Of a DNA stretch of 64,000 nucleotides, positions 9,935-17,688 are shown piece by piece. Each line of letters starts with the position of its first letter. Position 1 is the first letter of the stretch. Location: NCBI RefSeq assembly GCF_900243745.1, contig NZ_LT984798.1:434001-498000 (forward strand). The letters are read 5' to 3'. The stretch is from Desulfovibrio sp. G11 (GTDB lineage Bacteria > Desulfobacterota > Desulfovibrionia > Desulfovibrionales > Desulfovibrionaceae). The position numbers and the translations under genes are program-made. Below the pieces are notes generated by a model. It made no database searches. It was not told the DNA's origin and saw nothing but the letters and a program-made list of their open reading frames with translations.

Positions 9935-11625
9935 TATACGTCTTCTCCTTGGGCTGCCGGGGGGAAAATAAGGCTGAAAACGGTCACTCCATCCACGCCT
10001 GCGGGAAGTGACGCAAGCTCGAGCCGCCAGCCCATACGCTCGCAGGCCCGCTGGGCAAGGGAAAGCCCCAGCCCGTTGCCCGCCCCTTCCCGGGCGGATT
10101 GCTGACCGTTGTTACAGGAGCGGCTGACGCCGCGCGAAAAAATATCCACATCACGAACAATGTGGCCCTTATTGCCGACCAGCATCCTGCCGGACTCAAG
10201 CAATACAAAAGCGCGCCTATTTTCGGTGTACTGGCGGGCATTGTCCAGCAAATTCTTGAATATGACGGTTATCAGCTCTTTTTGTCCGCATACCGGAACA
10301 GGCGAGGACAGGCCCACGGCCAGAAACACCCCGGCAGCGCCAGAGGAACGCGGATCAGCCGGGGCTGCTTCCTGTAGCCTGGACCAGACCACTGACGAAG
10401 CCGCCACCGGAGTCAATTCGGGCAGGCGATCGCCGCCCTCGAGCAGTGCCAGCATGGCGGCCAGACTGTCTGCCTGAGCGTGTGAAGGCGTCTGCGGAAA
10501 CTCCACCGGACATACAACACCTTCGCGCTCCATTTCGTTTATGATATCCCGCAAAATCAGCGAACAGTCCAGCGCAGCAGCCTGTATTTCTCCGGGTTTC
10601 CGGGCCAGCAAAAGAAGCGTGCGTACGGTGCGGGTCATGTCGGATGTGGTACGCAAAAGACGCCCCACAACAGGAACAAGCTCTCCGGCCTGAGGGGTCG
10701 CTCTGACCAGATTTTGCAGACGTGCCTCAAGAACTTCAAGCCCGCCCTGCATGACCGTCAGCGGTGTGCGCAGTTCGTGGCTTACGTCGCCGGTAAAATG
10801 GCTTTCGCGCTGCACGAAACGGTAGAGCGCCTCCTCACGGGCGGCAATGGCGCGGGCGAGAACACCCACCTCGTCGTCCATATCCGTCATGGGTACAGGC
10901 CCGGGCGACATGTGCGGACGCATGATCTGGCCCGGGTCTGCGAGCAGGACGGAATCCGGCGGACACGGAGTTTGCGTCAGACTCTGCCGGGCGGCGTCAG
11001 GTCCCCCGGGCATGGCGGTCGCCATATTTTCGGCCGCGCCTGTTGCGGAAAAAGACAGGCCGCCCGGCAGGCGGCTTTCCACCGCGAGGGTGAGACGGCG
11101 CAGCGGTCCGGTGAGGCGGCGGCTCAAAATAACGGCCAGAGCGACAGCCACAGCAAGCCCGGTCAGAGCGCAGAACAGCAGGATGCCGTTAAACCGGCTT
11201 TTCAGCGCCTGAAAAGCTCCCGTGCCGCCCTTGAGCGCGTACTCCACCCCATCACGACGCTCGATCAGAACAAATTCCTTGCCGTCATCCATAAAGTGCA
11301 GGCCATCGGGCAGTTCCCGCCATTGCGGCGAAACCTGCTTGCCCACAAGAAACGTCCAGTGCATGGCCGTTGCCAGATCTTCACCGTAATACAGCCGGTC
11401 CCGGCCACTGTCTTCCGCTTCCCAGGCGCGCTTTTCGGCCTCGATAAGGGTTTCCATCACCGGCCTTGCATGCCAGCCCACAAGATAGCTGCCCAGATAT
11501 TCAAAAGACAGATGCGCAGCAAGGCCAAGGGCAGCCCCCATGCCGAGGGCCAGAAACACAAAAGCCATAAGCATACGGCGCGCAAAAACCGGACGGCAGG
11601 CCCCCGGACGCGGAACGGCAGGCAT
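9934..11625 (-). CDS. Sensor histidine kinase for the efflux operon
   Basis: Two-component sensor kinase of 563 residues. TM1 is at residues about 15-38 and TM2 at about 148-167, enclosing a roughly 110-residue periplasmic sensor. The HAMP-like region is split by a Pro/Gly-rich insertion of about 60 residues before the DDEVGVLARAI segment. The phosphoacceptor histidine is in DVSHELRTPLTVMQ; the ATPase N box is FKNLLDNARQY and the G box GNGLGLSLAQR. The segment between the histidine and N-box regions is also longer than usual. Its ATG overlaps the response-regulator stop (TGATG). Context resembles BaeS-BaeR next to mdtABC, but I see no basis to assert orthology. Confidence 0.85.
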   Translation of the reverse strand: MPAVPRPGACRPVFARRMLMAFVFLALGMGAALGLAAHLSFEYLGSYLVGWHARPVMETLIEAEKRAWEAEDSGRDRLYYGEDLATAMHWTFLVGKQVSPQWRELPDGLHFMDDGKEFVLIERRDGVEYALKGGTGAFQALKSRFNGILLFCALTGLAVAVALAVILSRRLTGPLRRLTLAVESRLPGGLSFSATGAAENMATAMPGGPDAARQSLTQTPCPPDSVLLADPGQIMRPHMSPGPVPMTDMDDEVGVLARAIAAREEALYRFVQRESHFTGDVSHELRTPLTVMQGGLEVLEARLQNLVRATPQAGELVPVVGRLLRTTSDMTRTVRTLLLLARKPGEIQAAALDCSLILRDIINEMEREGVVCPVEFPQTPSHAQADSLAAMLALLEGGDRLPELTPVAASSVVWSRLQEAAPADPRSSGAAGVFLAVGLSSPVPVCGQKELITVIFKNLLDNARQYTENRRAFVLLESGRMLVGNKGHIVRDVDIFSRGVSRSCNNGQQSAREGAGNGLGLSLAQRACERMGWRLELASLPAGVDGVTVFSLIFPPAAQGEDV

Positions 11626-12404
11626 CAGGTGTTCTCCGCGCCGGCTATCTTCGTGCCGGAAGAGCCACTCCCCGCACCCGGCATGCCCGGTTCGGGTGCT
11701 TCGTCTTCTTCAGATGCGTCCGGACTCAGCCTGTAGCCGACATGAGGCACAGTATGCAGCAACGCCCTGCCGAAGGGTTTGTCCAGCTCACGCCGTAACT
11801 CATGAATATGCGTGCGCAGGGCGCTGCCTTCCGGCGGTTCGCTGCCCCAGAGCAGGCGCTCAAGATCCTGACGGCGCACAAGCCCCGGCGCAACGCGCAA
11901 AAGTTCCCTGAGGATGCGAAAGCCCGTGGGGCTTAGCCGCAAGCGCTGCCCCCGGCGCTCGGCCCAGTGCTCTTCATCATTAAAAACAAGGTCTGCGCAG
12001 GTCCAGAGACCGCCTGCGCCGTTGCTGCCCTGCAGATGGCCGCGCCGCAGCAGCGCCCGGATGCGGGCTTCAAGCTCCTTAAGGGCAAAGGGCTTGACCA
12101 GATAATCGTCTGCCCCGGCCTCAAGGCCCGCCACCCTGTCGGCAACGGCATCCCGGGCCGTAAGCATGATGACGGGAGTAGACACCCTGTATTCCTGCCG
12201 CAGGCGGCGGCACAGGCTTATGCCGTCCATGCCGGGCAGCATGACGTCCAGCACGATGCAGTCAAAACCGCGCCCGAGAGCCATCTCAAGCCCGGCTTTG
12301 CCGTTGCGGGCACAGTCCAGCGTGTAGCCCAGCGGTTCAAGGTAGGCGTACAGGTTGGCGAGGATGTCCTCGTTGTCTTCCACAAGCAGCAGGGAACAGG
12401 ACAT
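11625..12404 (-). CDS. OmpR/PhoB-type response regulator
   Basis: DNA-binding response regulator of about 259 residues. The receiver domain has the acidic pair EDNED near the N-terminus, the phosphoacceptor Asp in CIVLDVMLPGMDG, the Thr of MLTARD and the Lys of YLVKPFALKEL. A winged helix-turn-helix follows (LSPTGFRILRELL and HIHELRRELDKPFG through VGYRL). The last 30 residues form an acidic, Gly/Ser-rich tail not needed by the family. I prefer ATG 12404, four bases after the stop of the upstream BOF gene, over TTG 12437, which would overlap it. It probably activates its own operon. Confidence 0.87.
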   Translation of the reverse strand: MSCSLLLVEDNEDILANLYAYLEPLGYTLDCARNGKAGLEMALGRGFDCIVLDVMLPGMDGISLCRRLRQEYRVSTPVIMLTARDAVADRVAGLEAGADDYLVKPFALKELEARIRALLRRGHLQGSNGAGGLWTCADLVFNDEEHWAERRGQRLRLSPTGFRILRELLRVAPGLVRRQDLERLLWGSEPPEGSALRTHIHELRRELDKPFGRALLHTVPHVGYRLSPDASEEDEAPEPGMPGAGSGSSGTKIAGAENT

Positions 12405-12408
12405 GGCC

Positions 12409-12813
12409 TCAGCGCTCGGGCGTGTCCCGCACGTCAATGATGCCGATAATGGCCAGACCGTCCACCTCTACCTCATTGGGGCGCTTGCGGTTCCAGTCCA
12501 CATGACCGAGCAGGCGCACCTTGTCGCGCGGGGTTACGGTAAGATGGCCGAACACCTCATTCCTTATCTCCACCACTACTCTGCCGCTCTTATCTTCAAA
12601 CAGATAGCGATTTTTACGGCGGGGCAGTTTTTCCAGAATATGCCCCTCAAGCACACAGGGGGCATCATCTTGCGCGCCCAGCACATCCGCCGCGCGGGTA
12701 ATTGTGGATGCCACACCGGGACCTTCAAAGCCCGCAGCCGCCACACGGGCGCCCGGCGAAAAAACCCAGGAAAGCCCAAGAGTCAGAGCCAGCAGCACTG
12801 CCAGTACACGCAT
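12409..12813 (-). CDS. Periplasmic BOF/YgiW-type OB-fold protein, copy 1
   Basis: Small exported protein of 134 residues. A signal peptide (MRVLAVLLALTLGLSWVF, cleavage probably after VAAAG) precedes one bacterial OB-fold (BOF) domain, recognised by DDAPCVLEGHI, NRYLFEDKSGRVVVEI and TVTPRDKVRLLGHVD. This family includes Escherichia coli YgiW and YdeI, linked to envelope and oxidative stress. It has one cysteine in the domain (APCVL). The stop is four bases before the response-regulator start, which ties it to the two-component and RND genes. Confidence 0.75.
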   Translation of the reverse strand: MRVLAVLLALTLGLSWVFSPGARVAAAGFEGPGVASTITRAADVLGAQDDAPCVLEGHILEKLPRRKNRYLFEDKSGRVVVEIRNEVFGHLTVTPRDKVRLLGHVDWNRKRPNEVEVDGLAIIGIIDVRDTPER

Positions 12814-12865
12814 AACCGTTCTCCACTGCCGGGCGGCCGGGCTTGTGCCCGGCCGCCCACTGCAA

Positions 12866-13249
12866 TCAGTTCAGGACTTCCAGCACCTTGACATCAACCT
12901 TGACCGGCTTCAGCATATCCTTATCCACCTTGCCGGAAAGGCGCACGGTGTTTTCGGGTGTGACGGTATGGCCGGAAAAGATTTTTTTGTATATATCCAC
13001 CGTCATTTCACCAGTGGCATCCCTGAAAATATATTTGTCGTCACTGCCGGCCTTGCGACCCGTGATATGACCGGTAAGCATGACAGGGGTATTGTCCTTG
13101 CTGTCCAGCGCCTGCTTGACGGTCGTAACCTCAACTCCCACCGTCGGCCCTTTGAAGCCGCCGGAAGCGTCCGAACCGGGTCCCTGAAAAGCGGCGTAAG
13201 CCGGCAGGGCCAGAAGGCCCAACAACAGCAATGAAAGCACTACGCGCAT
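12866..13249 (-). CDS. Periplasmic BOF/YgiW-type OB-fold protein, copy 2
   Basis: Exported protein of 127 residues with signal peptide MRVVLSLLLLGLLALPAYA, then AFQGPG, the typical mature N-terminus of YgiW-like proteins. The BOF fold shows in DNTPVMLTGHITGRKAG, DKYIFRDATGEMTVDI and TVTPENTVRLSGKVD. An AAGGAGG ribosome-binding site sits at the usual distance upstream. It is separated from copy 1 by 52 bases on the same strand. It is the closest of the three to canonical YgiW. Confidence 0.8.
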   Translation of the reverse strand: MRVVLSLLLLGLLALPAYAAFQGPGSDASGGFKGPTVGVEVTTVKQALDSKDNTPVMLTGHITGRKAGSDDKYIFRDATGEMTVDIYKKIFSGHTVTPENTVRLSGKVDKDMLKPVKVDVKVLEVLN

Positions 13250-13318
13250 GGCAGCCTCCTTATGGATCAGTGTTTATTTTACAGCCGCTGCCGACAACGG
13301 GCCGGAAGCGGCCGACAT

Positions 13319-13349
13319 GCCCTGCGGGGTAAAAAACGGACCGCAGGGC
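13319..13349 (-). repeat. Hairpin between BOF genes 2 and 3
   Basis: GCCCTGCGG and CCGCAGGGC form a perfect 9-bp stem with a 13-base A-rich loop. It lies in the 265-base gap between the second and third BOF genes. No T-run follows on either strand, so it is more likely an RNA-processing or stability element than a simple terminator. Confidence 0.4.
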
Positions 13350-13514
13350 GCATACCGGCTCCGTCAGCCATAAGCAGCATGCCCGAATCTTCAGCGGTTG
13401 CAGGGCAAACCTGCTTTGACCGTTACGCCAAAGGAAATTACGGACCAGAACTGCAGCGCCGATTCACCGCCAGGCAACCATTTCAGGCGGTAACTGTTCC
13501 GGGTCCTATTGATA

Positions 13515-13943
13515 CTAGTTGAGAACGTGCAGGGCCTTGACGCCCACCACAGGCTCCTTGCCGTCCTTTGCTCTGACCTTGCCCACAAGGCGCACCTTCA
13601 TGTCGGGGGTAAGCGTTATTCCCTTGAGGGTTTTCTGGCCGATGGATACAGCCATACGGCCCGTACCGTCATCCACAATAAAGCGGTTTTTCTTGCTGTC
13701 CACCTTTTCCACAATTCGGCCCACAATCATGACAGGGCTTTTGTCAGGGGCTTTCAGCGCTTTTGCAACGGTATCCACCTCATGAAGATTTGTCATCCCC
13801 TGAACTTTTTCGTGCCGGGGTTTGCCCTTTTGCGGCGCAGGCGCGGTGACGGCCTGAGCGCCCTCGCCGGATACGGTTTTGTCAGCAGCATGAACGGGAA
13901 CAGTCAAAGCCATAGCCATAACCATAATAAGCAGATAGCGCAT
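13515..13943 (-). CDS. Periplasmic BOF/YgiW-type OB-fold protein, copy 3
   Basis: Exported protein of about 142 residues. I place the start at ATG 13943, where TTGGAGGATTAT gives a strong ribosome-binding site and the product begins with signal peptide MRYLLIMVMAMALTVPVHA. Upstream in-frame starts give no signal peptide. A 45-residue Lys/Gln-rich linker precedes the BOF domain (KSPVMIVGRIVEK, NRFIVDDGTGRMAVSI, TLTPDMKVRLVGKV). It is first in the putative operon, with 265 bases separating it from copy 2. The three copies are diverged paralogues, not recent duplicates. Confidence 0.72.
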   Translation of the reverse strand: MRYLLIMVMAMALTVPVHAADKTVSGEGAQAVTAPAPQKGKPRHEKVQGMTNLHEVDTVAKALKAPDKSPVMIVGRIVEKVDSKKNRFIVDDGTGRMAVSIGQKTLKGITLTPDMKVRLVGKVRAKDGKEPVVGVKALHVLN

Positions 13944-14107
13944 ATAATCCTCCAAAAAATTTACCGGGTGCGCGGAACGCATGTGCGGCCGCAGATAAAA
14001 CCTGCACCCACGCACGTCAGCGAAGCGTTAGGAACAAAAAAACACGAACCGCCGGATTCGCGCAGGCAGGACGCTGCCGCAGAAAAAATATGAAACAAAG
14101 CCTCTTC

Positions 14108-14136
14108 TTGTGAACATGAATCAAAGCTGCTATATT
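14108..14136 (+). promoter_or_regulatory. Sigma70-type promoter, probably giving a leaderless mRNA
   Basis: TTGTGA (14108-14113) and TATATT (14131-14136) are separated by exactly 17 bases. A start site about seven bases past the -10 box falls on the ATG at 14144, and no ribosome-binding site is present, so the Lar-like gene may be translated from a leaderless transcript. Confidence 0.5.
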
Positions 14137-14143
14137 GCCGCGC

Positions 14144-14353
14144 ATGAAAGAGCTTGATCCGCATACGATCCGCCCCTGCCTGGCCTGCGGCGGAACCAAT
14201 GTTCATCTGGAGTCCATGTTGCCGCCAGGCAGGCGGCAGGAAGTCTGGCGGGTAGTCTGCTCCTGTGGGCAGACATCGCAGCAATGGTCAGTTTCTCAAG
14301 GCGCGGCTATCCGTGCCTGGAACCGCAACCTGGCCTGCGCAAACGAACTTTGA
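14144..14353 (+). CDS. Lar-like (restriction alleviation family) zinc-ribbon protein
   Basis: Protein of 69 residues matching the pattern of the Lar_restr_allev family. RPCLACGG near the N-terminus is the first metal-binding knuckle, VVCSCGQ the second, and AIRAWNRN is the family's conserved ending. The second knuckle is CxC instead of the common CxxC. Lar proteins of phages and plasmids modulate host type I restriction; whether this one does is inference. An in-frame TTG at 14135 is possible, but it would lie before the predicted transcription start. It sits next to the prophage remnant and could belong to it. Confidence 0.6.
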   Translation: MKELDPHTIRPCLACGGTNVHLESMLPPGRRQEVWRVVCSCGQTSQQWSVSQGAAIRAWNRNLACANEL

Positions 14354-14986
14354 TCCCAGCGCATGGGCGGACCAACAACCCATCCGCCGGTAATCTTTTG
14401 CAGGCCGCTACAAATAGCTTTTTCTATACAAAGAAACGACAGAAAGCCCTCCCCAATGCCCACGCCGGAAAGGATCTGCCGGGCAACAGCACCCTCCGCC
14501 CAGATGGCTGCCACATACACCGGGCATAAAGGTGGCGCCAAAAACGACTTGCCCGTGTACGCGCACTGACAGGCCAGAACCCTTGGAGTTCCGGCCTTTT
14601 TTGTTGCAGACCGGCCCGGCATGTACCCGCAGGCATTGCTGCCGCCCCTCAAGCCGTTTTCCAGGGCATTTTTACCCTTGAGGATCACATCCCCAACGCT
14701 TTTAGGGCGCGCGGCAACGTAGATGCGCGGACACTGCATTCACTCACAGGCCGGAGCAGCGGCGTAAAACGGCTTGTGCCTTTGTGGCGGACGTGACTCA
14801 CGCAGCCGCCGGAGCCACACTGAAACAGCATTGCTCCGGGCAAGGGCATGACGTCAGAACAAGAAAGAGAACTGCTGTGAAAGGAATGTTTTTCCATGCC
14901 GGGTCATGGGGGATCTGCTGGAATAAAAAACCTTGCCACACAATCGGCTGCACTCTGGCGCTTATACATCGAAAGGCAAGGGTAAC
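14354..14986. other. Gene-free stretch with one terminator-like hairpin
   Basis: About 630 bases between the Lar-like gene and the end of the repressor gene. I see no frame with both a ribosome-binding site and a plausible protein. The only structure I can support is the hairpin at 14571-14602. Confidence 0.5.
14571..14602 (+). terminator. Rho-independent terminator
   Basis: AGGCC-a-GAAC pairs with GTTC-c-GGCCT, followed by a run of six T. It is oriented to stop plus-strand transcripts such as that of the Lar-like gene 220 bases upstream, or an unrecognised small RNA ending here. Confidence 0.6.
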
Positions 14987-15664
14987 CTAGTCCAGTTCCC
15001 GTCCAACCCACACGGCACGTCCGATAACCCGCACAAGATCGGCCAGTTGCTCGCCCGTATCCGCCTCAATGGGCGCGTAGTCCGGATTGAAGCTTGTCAG
15101 GATAAGCCTGCCCGGCATGGCATTGACCACCTTGAGATACACCATATCCTCCACACCCACAGCGTATATGCGCCCCGGCACGGGATCGCGCTGAGTCTGG
15201 TCTATCAGCACAACGTCATTGTGCATGATGCGCGGCTGCATGCTGTCGCCAGATACCCGCAACAGCACCATCTGCGACGGATTGCCCTTGCGGCGCAAAA
15301 AATCCCAGCGAAAGGCATAGTGACGCAGCACATCACCGCCGGTTTCAAAGCTGCCGGTTCCCGCCGAAAGACGCGCCTCCACCATGGGAACCATCACCAG
15401 TCTGGCCTCTCCGCAGTTTTGCCCGCTGCCGTCTGCCGCGCCCTTGCCGGCAAGCAGCCAGTCCAGCGAGCAGTCCAGCGTGTCCGCCAGACGCACAGCG
15501 TATTCGCCCTTCGGCATCTGCCCGTTTTCATATTTCTGAATGGTGGTAAGGCTCACCCCCACCCTGGCGGCCATATCCTGCTTGTGCATGCCAAGTTCTT
15601 CGCGGCGCTGGCGAAGGCGCTGCGCAAAAGCCTTGGTCAATCCAGCCTGGGAGAATGTTTTCAT
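14987..15664 (-). CDS. LexA-type phage repressor (HTH plus S24 peptidase)
   Basis: Prophage repressor of 225 residues. The N-terminal XRE-type helix-turn-helix runs from about residue 14 to 70 (MAARVGVSLTTIQKYENGQM). The C-terminal S24 domain has the catalytic Ser in VSGDSMQP and the Lys in MVYLKVVN. In this family RecA-stimulated self-cleavage normally occurs at an Ala-Gly or Cys-Gly bond in the linker; the linker here holds GKGAADGSGQNCGEAR, so CG is a candidate. It is divergent from the prophage early gene at 15989 across an AT-rich control region. It would keep the prophage silent, but what remains is defective. Confidence 0.85.
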   Translation of the reverse strand: MKTFSQAGLTKAFAQRLRQRREELGMHKQDMAARVGVSLTTIQKYENGQMPKGEYAVRLADTLDCSLDWLLAGKGAADGSGQNCGEARLVMVPMVEARLSAGTGSFETGGDVLRHYAFRWDFLRRKGNPSQMVLLRVSGDSMQPRIMHNDVVLIDQTQRDPVPGRIYAVGVEDMVYLKVVNAMPGRLILTSFNPDYAPIEADTGEQLADLVRVIGRAVWVGRELD

Positions 15665-15988
15665 AGAATTTCCATCACATGCGGTTTCAGCATGTTAAAA
15701 CTTTTCTTTTAAAACAGCCCCCGATCAGGGCAGTTTCACTCTGCCTACCAGAAAACTACCTTTTTTCTTTTCAAGAATCAATATTTTCTTTATAAATACA
15801 AGAATAAAATAGAAAACACACTCAAAAATAAAAACATATATGTCTCATGTAAAGAATAAAATTATTATAAATCAATTAATTAAATCTTTTCTTTTAATTA
15901 TAAACTTTAAGCTTGATTCATAAAACAAAAAGTTATAAATCCCAAATACGCCCCGTATATTTCACATCTATATTTCAGGGAGCATAGC
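15665..15988. promoter_or_regulatory. AT-rich divergent control region of the prophage
   Basis: This 324-base stretch between the repressor and the first plus-strand prophage gene is far more AT-rich than anything else in the window. It contains recurring short motifs, such as AAGAATAAAAT twice (around 15800-15870) and TTTCTTTT/TCTTTTAA several times. By position it should hold the early promoters and repressor operators, as in Mu-like phages. I cannot define operator boundaries by eye. Confidence 0.5.
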
Positions 15989-16252
15989 ATGTCCGATCTT
16001 CAAGACAACTTTCATAACCTGAGCGCTGTGCTGGATATTCTGCAAAACAACGCCCATCCCGCCCAAAGACCTGTTTTACGCCTGGTGGGCGATCATCTGC
16101 GCCTGCTCGCACTCTGCATGGATCTTCCCGCGCGCTGTTCACCGCACATGCCACCGTCAGGCGCAGGTCAGAGTGCACGTGATTCTTCAGATCCCGGCCG
16201 GTTTGCCCGGCTCGCCGCGCAAACCGGCGAGGCCCGCTATGTACGCCAGTAG
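15989..16252 (+). CDS. Prophage early protein of unknown function
   Basis: ORF of 87 codons with a good ribosome-binding site (CAGGGAGCATAGC before ATG). The first 45 residues (MSDLQDNFHNLSAVLDILQN, then a Leu-rich helix) look like genuine protein. The remainder is Arg/Pro/Ser-rich and may be read-through after a frameshift or deletion. It sits where Mu-like phages place ner and the transposase genes, but I see no resemblance to either. It is probably the 5' end of a decayed early gene. Confidence 0.45.
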   Translation: MSDLQDNFHNLSAVLDILQNNAHPAQRPVLRLVGDHLRLLALCMDLPARCSPHMPPSGAGQSARDSSDPGRFARLAAQTGEARYVRQ

Positions 16253-16546
16253 TCCCGCCAGCAAAGCAAAGGCCGTGGCGTGCTCCCGGCCTGCCGCCAG
16301 CGCCGCAAGGCCCCGCGGCAGCGCGGCCCGGCGGCCTTCGTCTTCCAGCGAGCGCCAGTCGTGGGGGCAGGCCATGCAAAAGGCCGGGAAGGAGCGGCAG
16401 TGGCGCCAGTTACTGGAGCACCTGCCGGAAAACGTCCGGCAGATATGGCATGCCCTGGGGGGACATGAAAAGGGATGTAAAGTCCCCGTAAAGTAGGTCC
16501 ATTGCCAAGTAGAGACTTCTGGCCCAAAATGGGACAGGAGTTTTGA

Positions 16547-16813
16547 ATGCGCAAAACGAAGTTCAGCGAGTACCAGATCGTCAAGATCTTGAAGGCAGTG
16601 GAAGGCGGACGGACTGTCGTCGATGTCTGCCGCGAGCACGGCGTGAGCAGCGCCACGTACTACAAGTGGAAGTCAAAGTATGGCGGCATGGAGGCATCCG
16701 ATATCCAACGGATGAAGGATCTCGAAGCGGAGAACCGCAAGCTCAAGCAGATGTTCGCCGACCTCAGCCTGGAAAACATGGCGCTCAAGGATGTGATCGA
16801 AAAAAAACTCTGA
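16547..16813 (+). CDS. IS3 OrfA, helix-turn-helix protein
   Basis: OrfA of 88 residues with the InsE/transposase_8 helix-turn-helix (FSEYQIVKILKAVEGG, then VCREHGVSSATYYKWK) and a C-terminal Leu-zipper segment (LEAENRKLKQMFADLSLENM). It recognises the element's ends. Just before its TGA stop is a run of eight A (16800-16807) followed by C, a classic slippery site for -1 frameshifting, by which part of translation continues into OrfB. Confidence 0.9.
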   Translation: MRKTKFSEYQIVKILKAVEGGRTVVDVCREHGVSSATYYKWKSKYGGMEASDIQRMKDLEAENRKLKQMFADLSLENMALKDVIEKKL

Positions 16814-17688
16814 GGCCAGTTCAACGCAAGGAATTTGTCATGCACATGGTCAACGCGTTTGAGTTGAGCTTGCGCAAGGCATGCGCGGCCATGGGCATCA
16901 GTAGGAGCTACTACGCCTACAAGCCGCATCCGCGGGACGACAGCGATGTCATCGCAGCCTTGACTGAACTGGCCGAGAAAAAGCCTACATGGGGCTTCAG
17001 TAAGCTTTTCAACGTCCTTCGCCAGCAGGGCAAGCCCTGGAACCACAAGAAGGTTTGGAGGGTTTACTGCCTCTTGAAAATGAACCTGAAGCGCAAGGCC
17101 AAGAAGCGGCTTCCGCAAGCCTCTCGGACGGCAGTAGCCCAGCCGCTTGCGCCAAACCATTGCTGGTCGATCGATTTCATGCGGGACACCCTTTACAGCG
17201 GTCGCGTCTTCAGGACTTTCAACGCTGTAGATGATTACAACCGTGAGGCCTTGGCCGTGGAAATCGATACCAATATGCCAGCAGGACGAGTGGTAAGGGT
17301 GCTGGATCGGGTCGCCGAAGAGCGTGGCTGCTATCCCGAAAGGTTGCGAATGGACAATGGTCCGGAGTTCTCGGGGACTGTCATGGCGGCCTGGGCAGAA
17401 TCGCATGGCGTGAATCTGGAGTTCATTCAGCCTGGCAAACCCACCCAGAACTCATACATCGAGCGGTTCAACCGGACCTACAGAGAGGAAGTCCTGGATT
17501 TGTACGTGTTCAACAGCCTGAGCGAAGTTCGGGCCATTACGGAGGACTTTATTCGTGAGTACAACGAGGAACGTCCTCATGAATCTCTGGGGAATATGTC
17601 GCCGATAAATTTTGCTGCCCAGAGGGCAGGGGGATCCCCCTGCCCTCTGGGCAACCCCCCGAAAACTGCCGGGAGTCTCTACAGCTAA
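16801..17688 (+). CDS. IS3 OrfB, DDE integrase domain
   Basis: The catalytic part is read in the -1 frame after the A8 run, producing an OrfAB fusion; an internal ATG at 16840 could also start OrfB alone. The rve integrase core shows D in WSIDFMRDTL, D in LRMDNGPEF and E in YIERFNRTYREEV, the family's DDE triad. The frame is intact to the TAA at 17688, ending after a short GC-rich tail. Together with the A-run, this resembles the IS407-type branch of IS3. Confidence 0.88.
   Translation, partial: KKTLRPVQRKEFVMHMVNAFELSLRKACAAMGISRSYYAYKPHPRDDSDVIAALTELAEKKPTWGFSKLFNVLRQQGKPWNHKKVWRVYCLLKMNLKRKAKKRLPQASRTAVAQPLAPNHCWSIDFMRDTLYSGRVFRTFNAVDDYNREALAVEIDTNMPAGRVVRVLDRVAEERGCYPERLRMDNGPEFSGTVMAAWAESHGVNLEFIQPGKPTQNSYIERFNRTYREEVLDLYVFNSLSEVRAITEDFIREYNEERPHESLGNMSPINFAAQRAGGSPCPLGNPPKTAGSLYS

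Noticed and set aside
14363-14980. Several short frames in the gap after the Lar-like gene
   Set aside because: None has both a start signal and plausible composition; the region looks non-coding apart from one terminator.
16187-16375. Minus-strand frame with a hydrophobic helix opposite the split phage gene
   Set aside because: The hydrophobic stretch looked tempting, but no Shine-Dalgarno motif precedes it, and the plus-strand frame has convincing ends on both sides of the IS.
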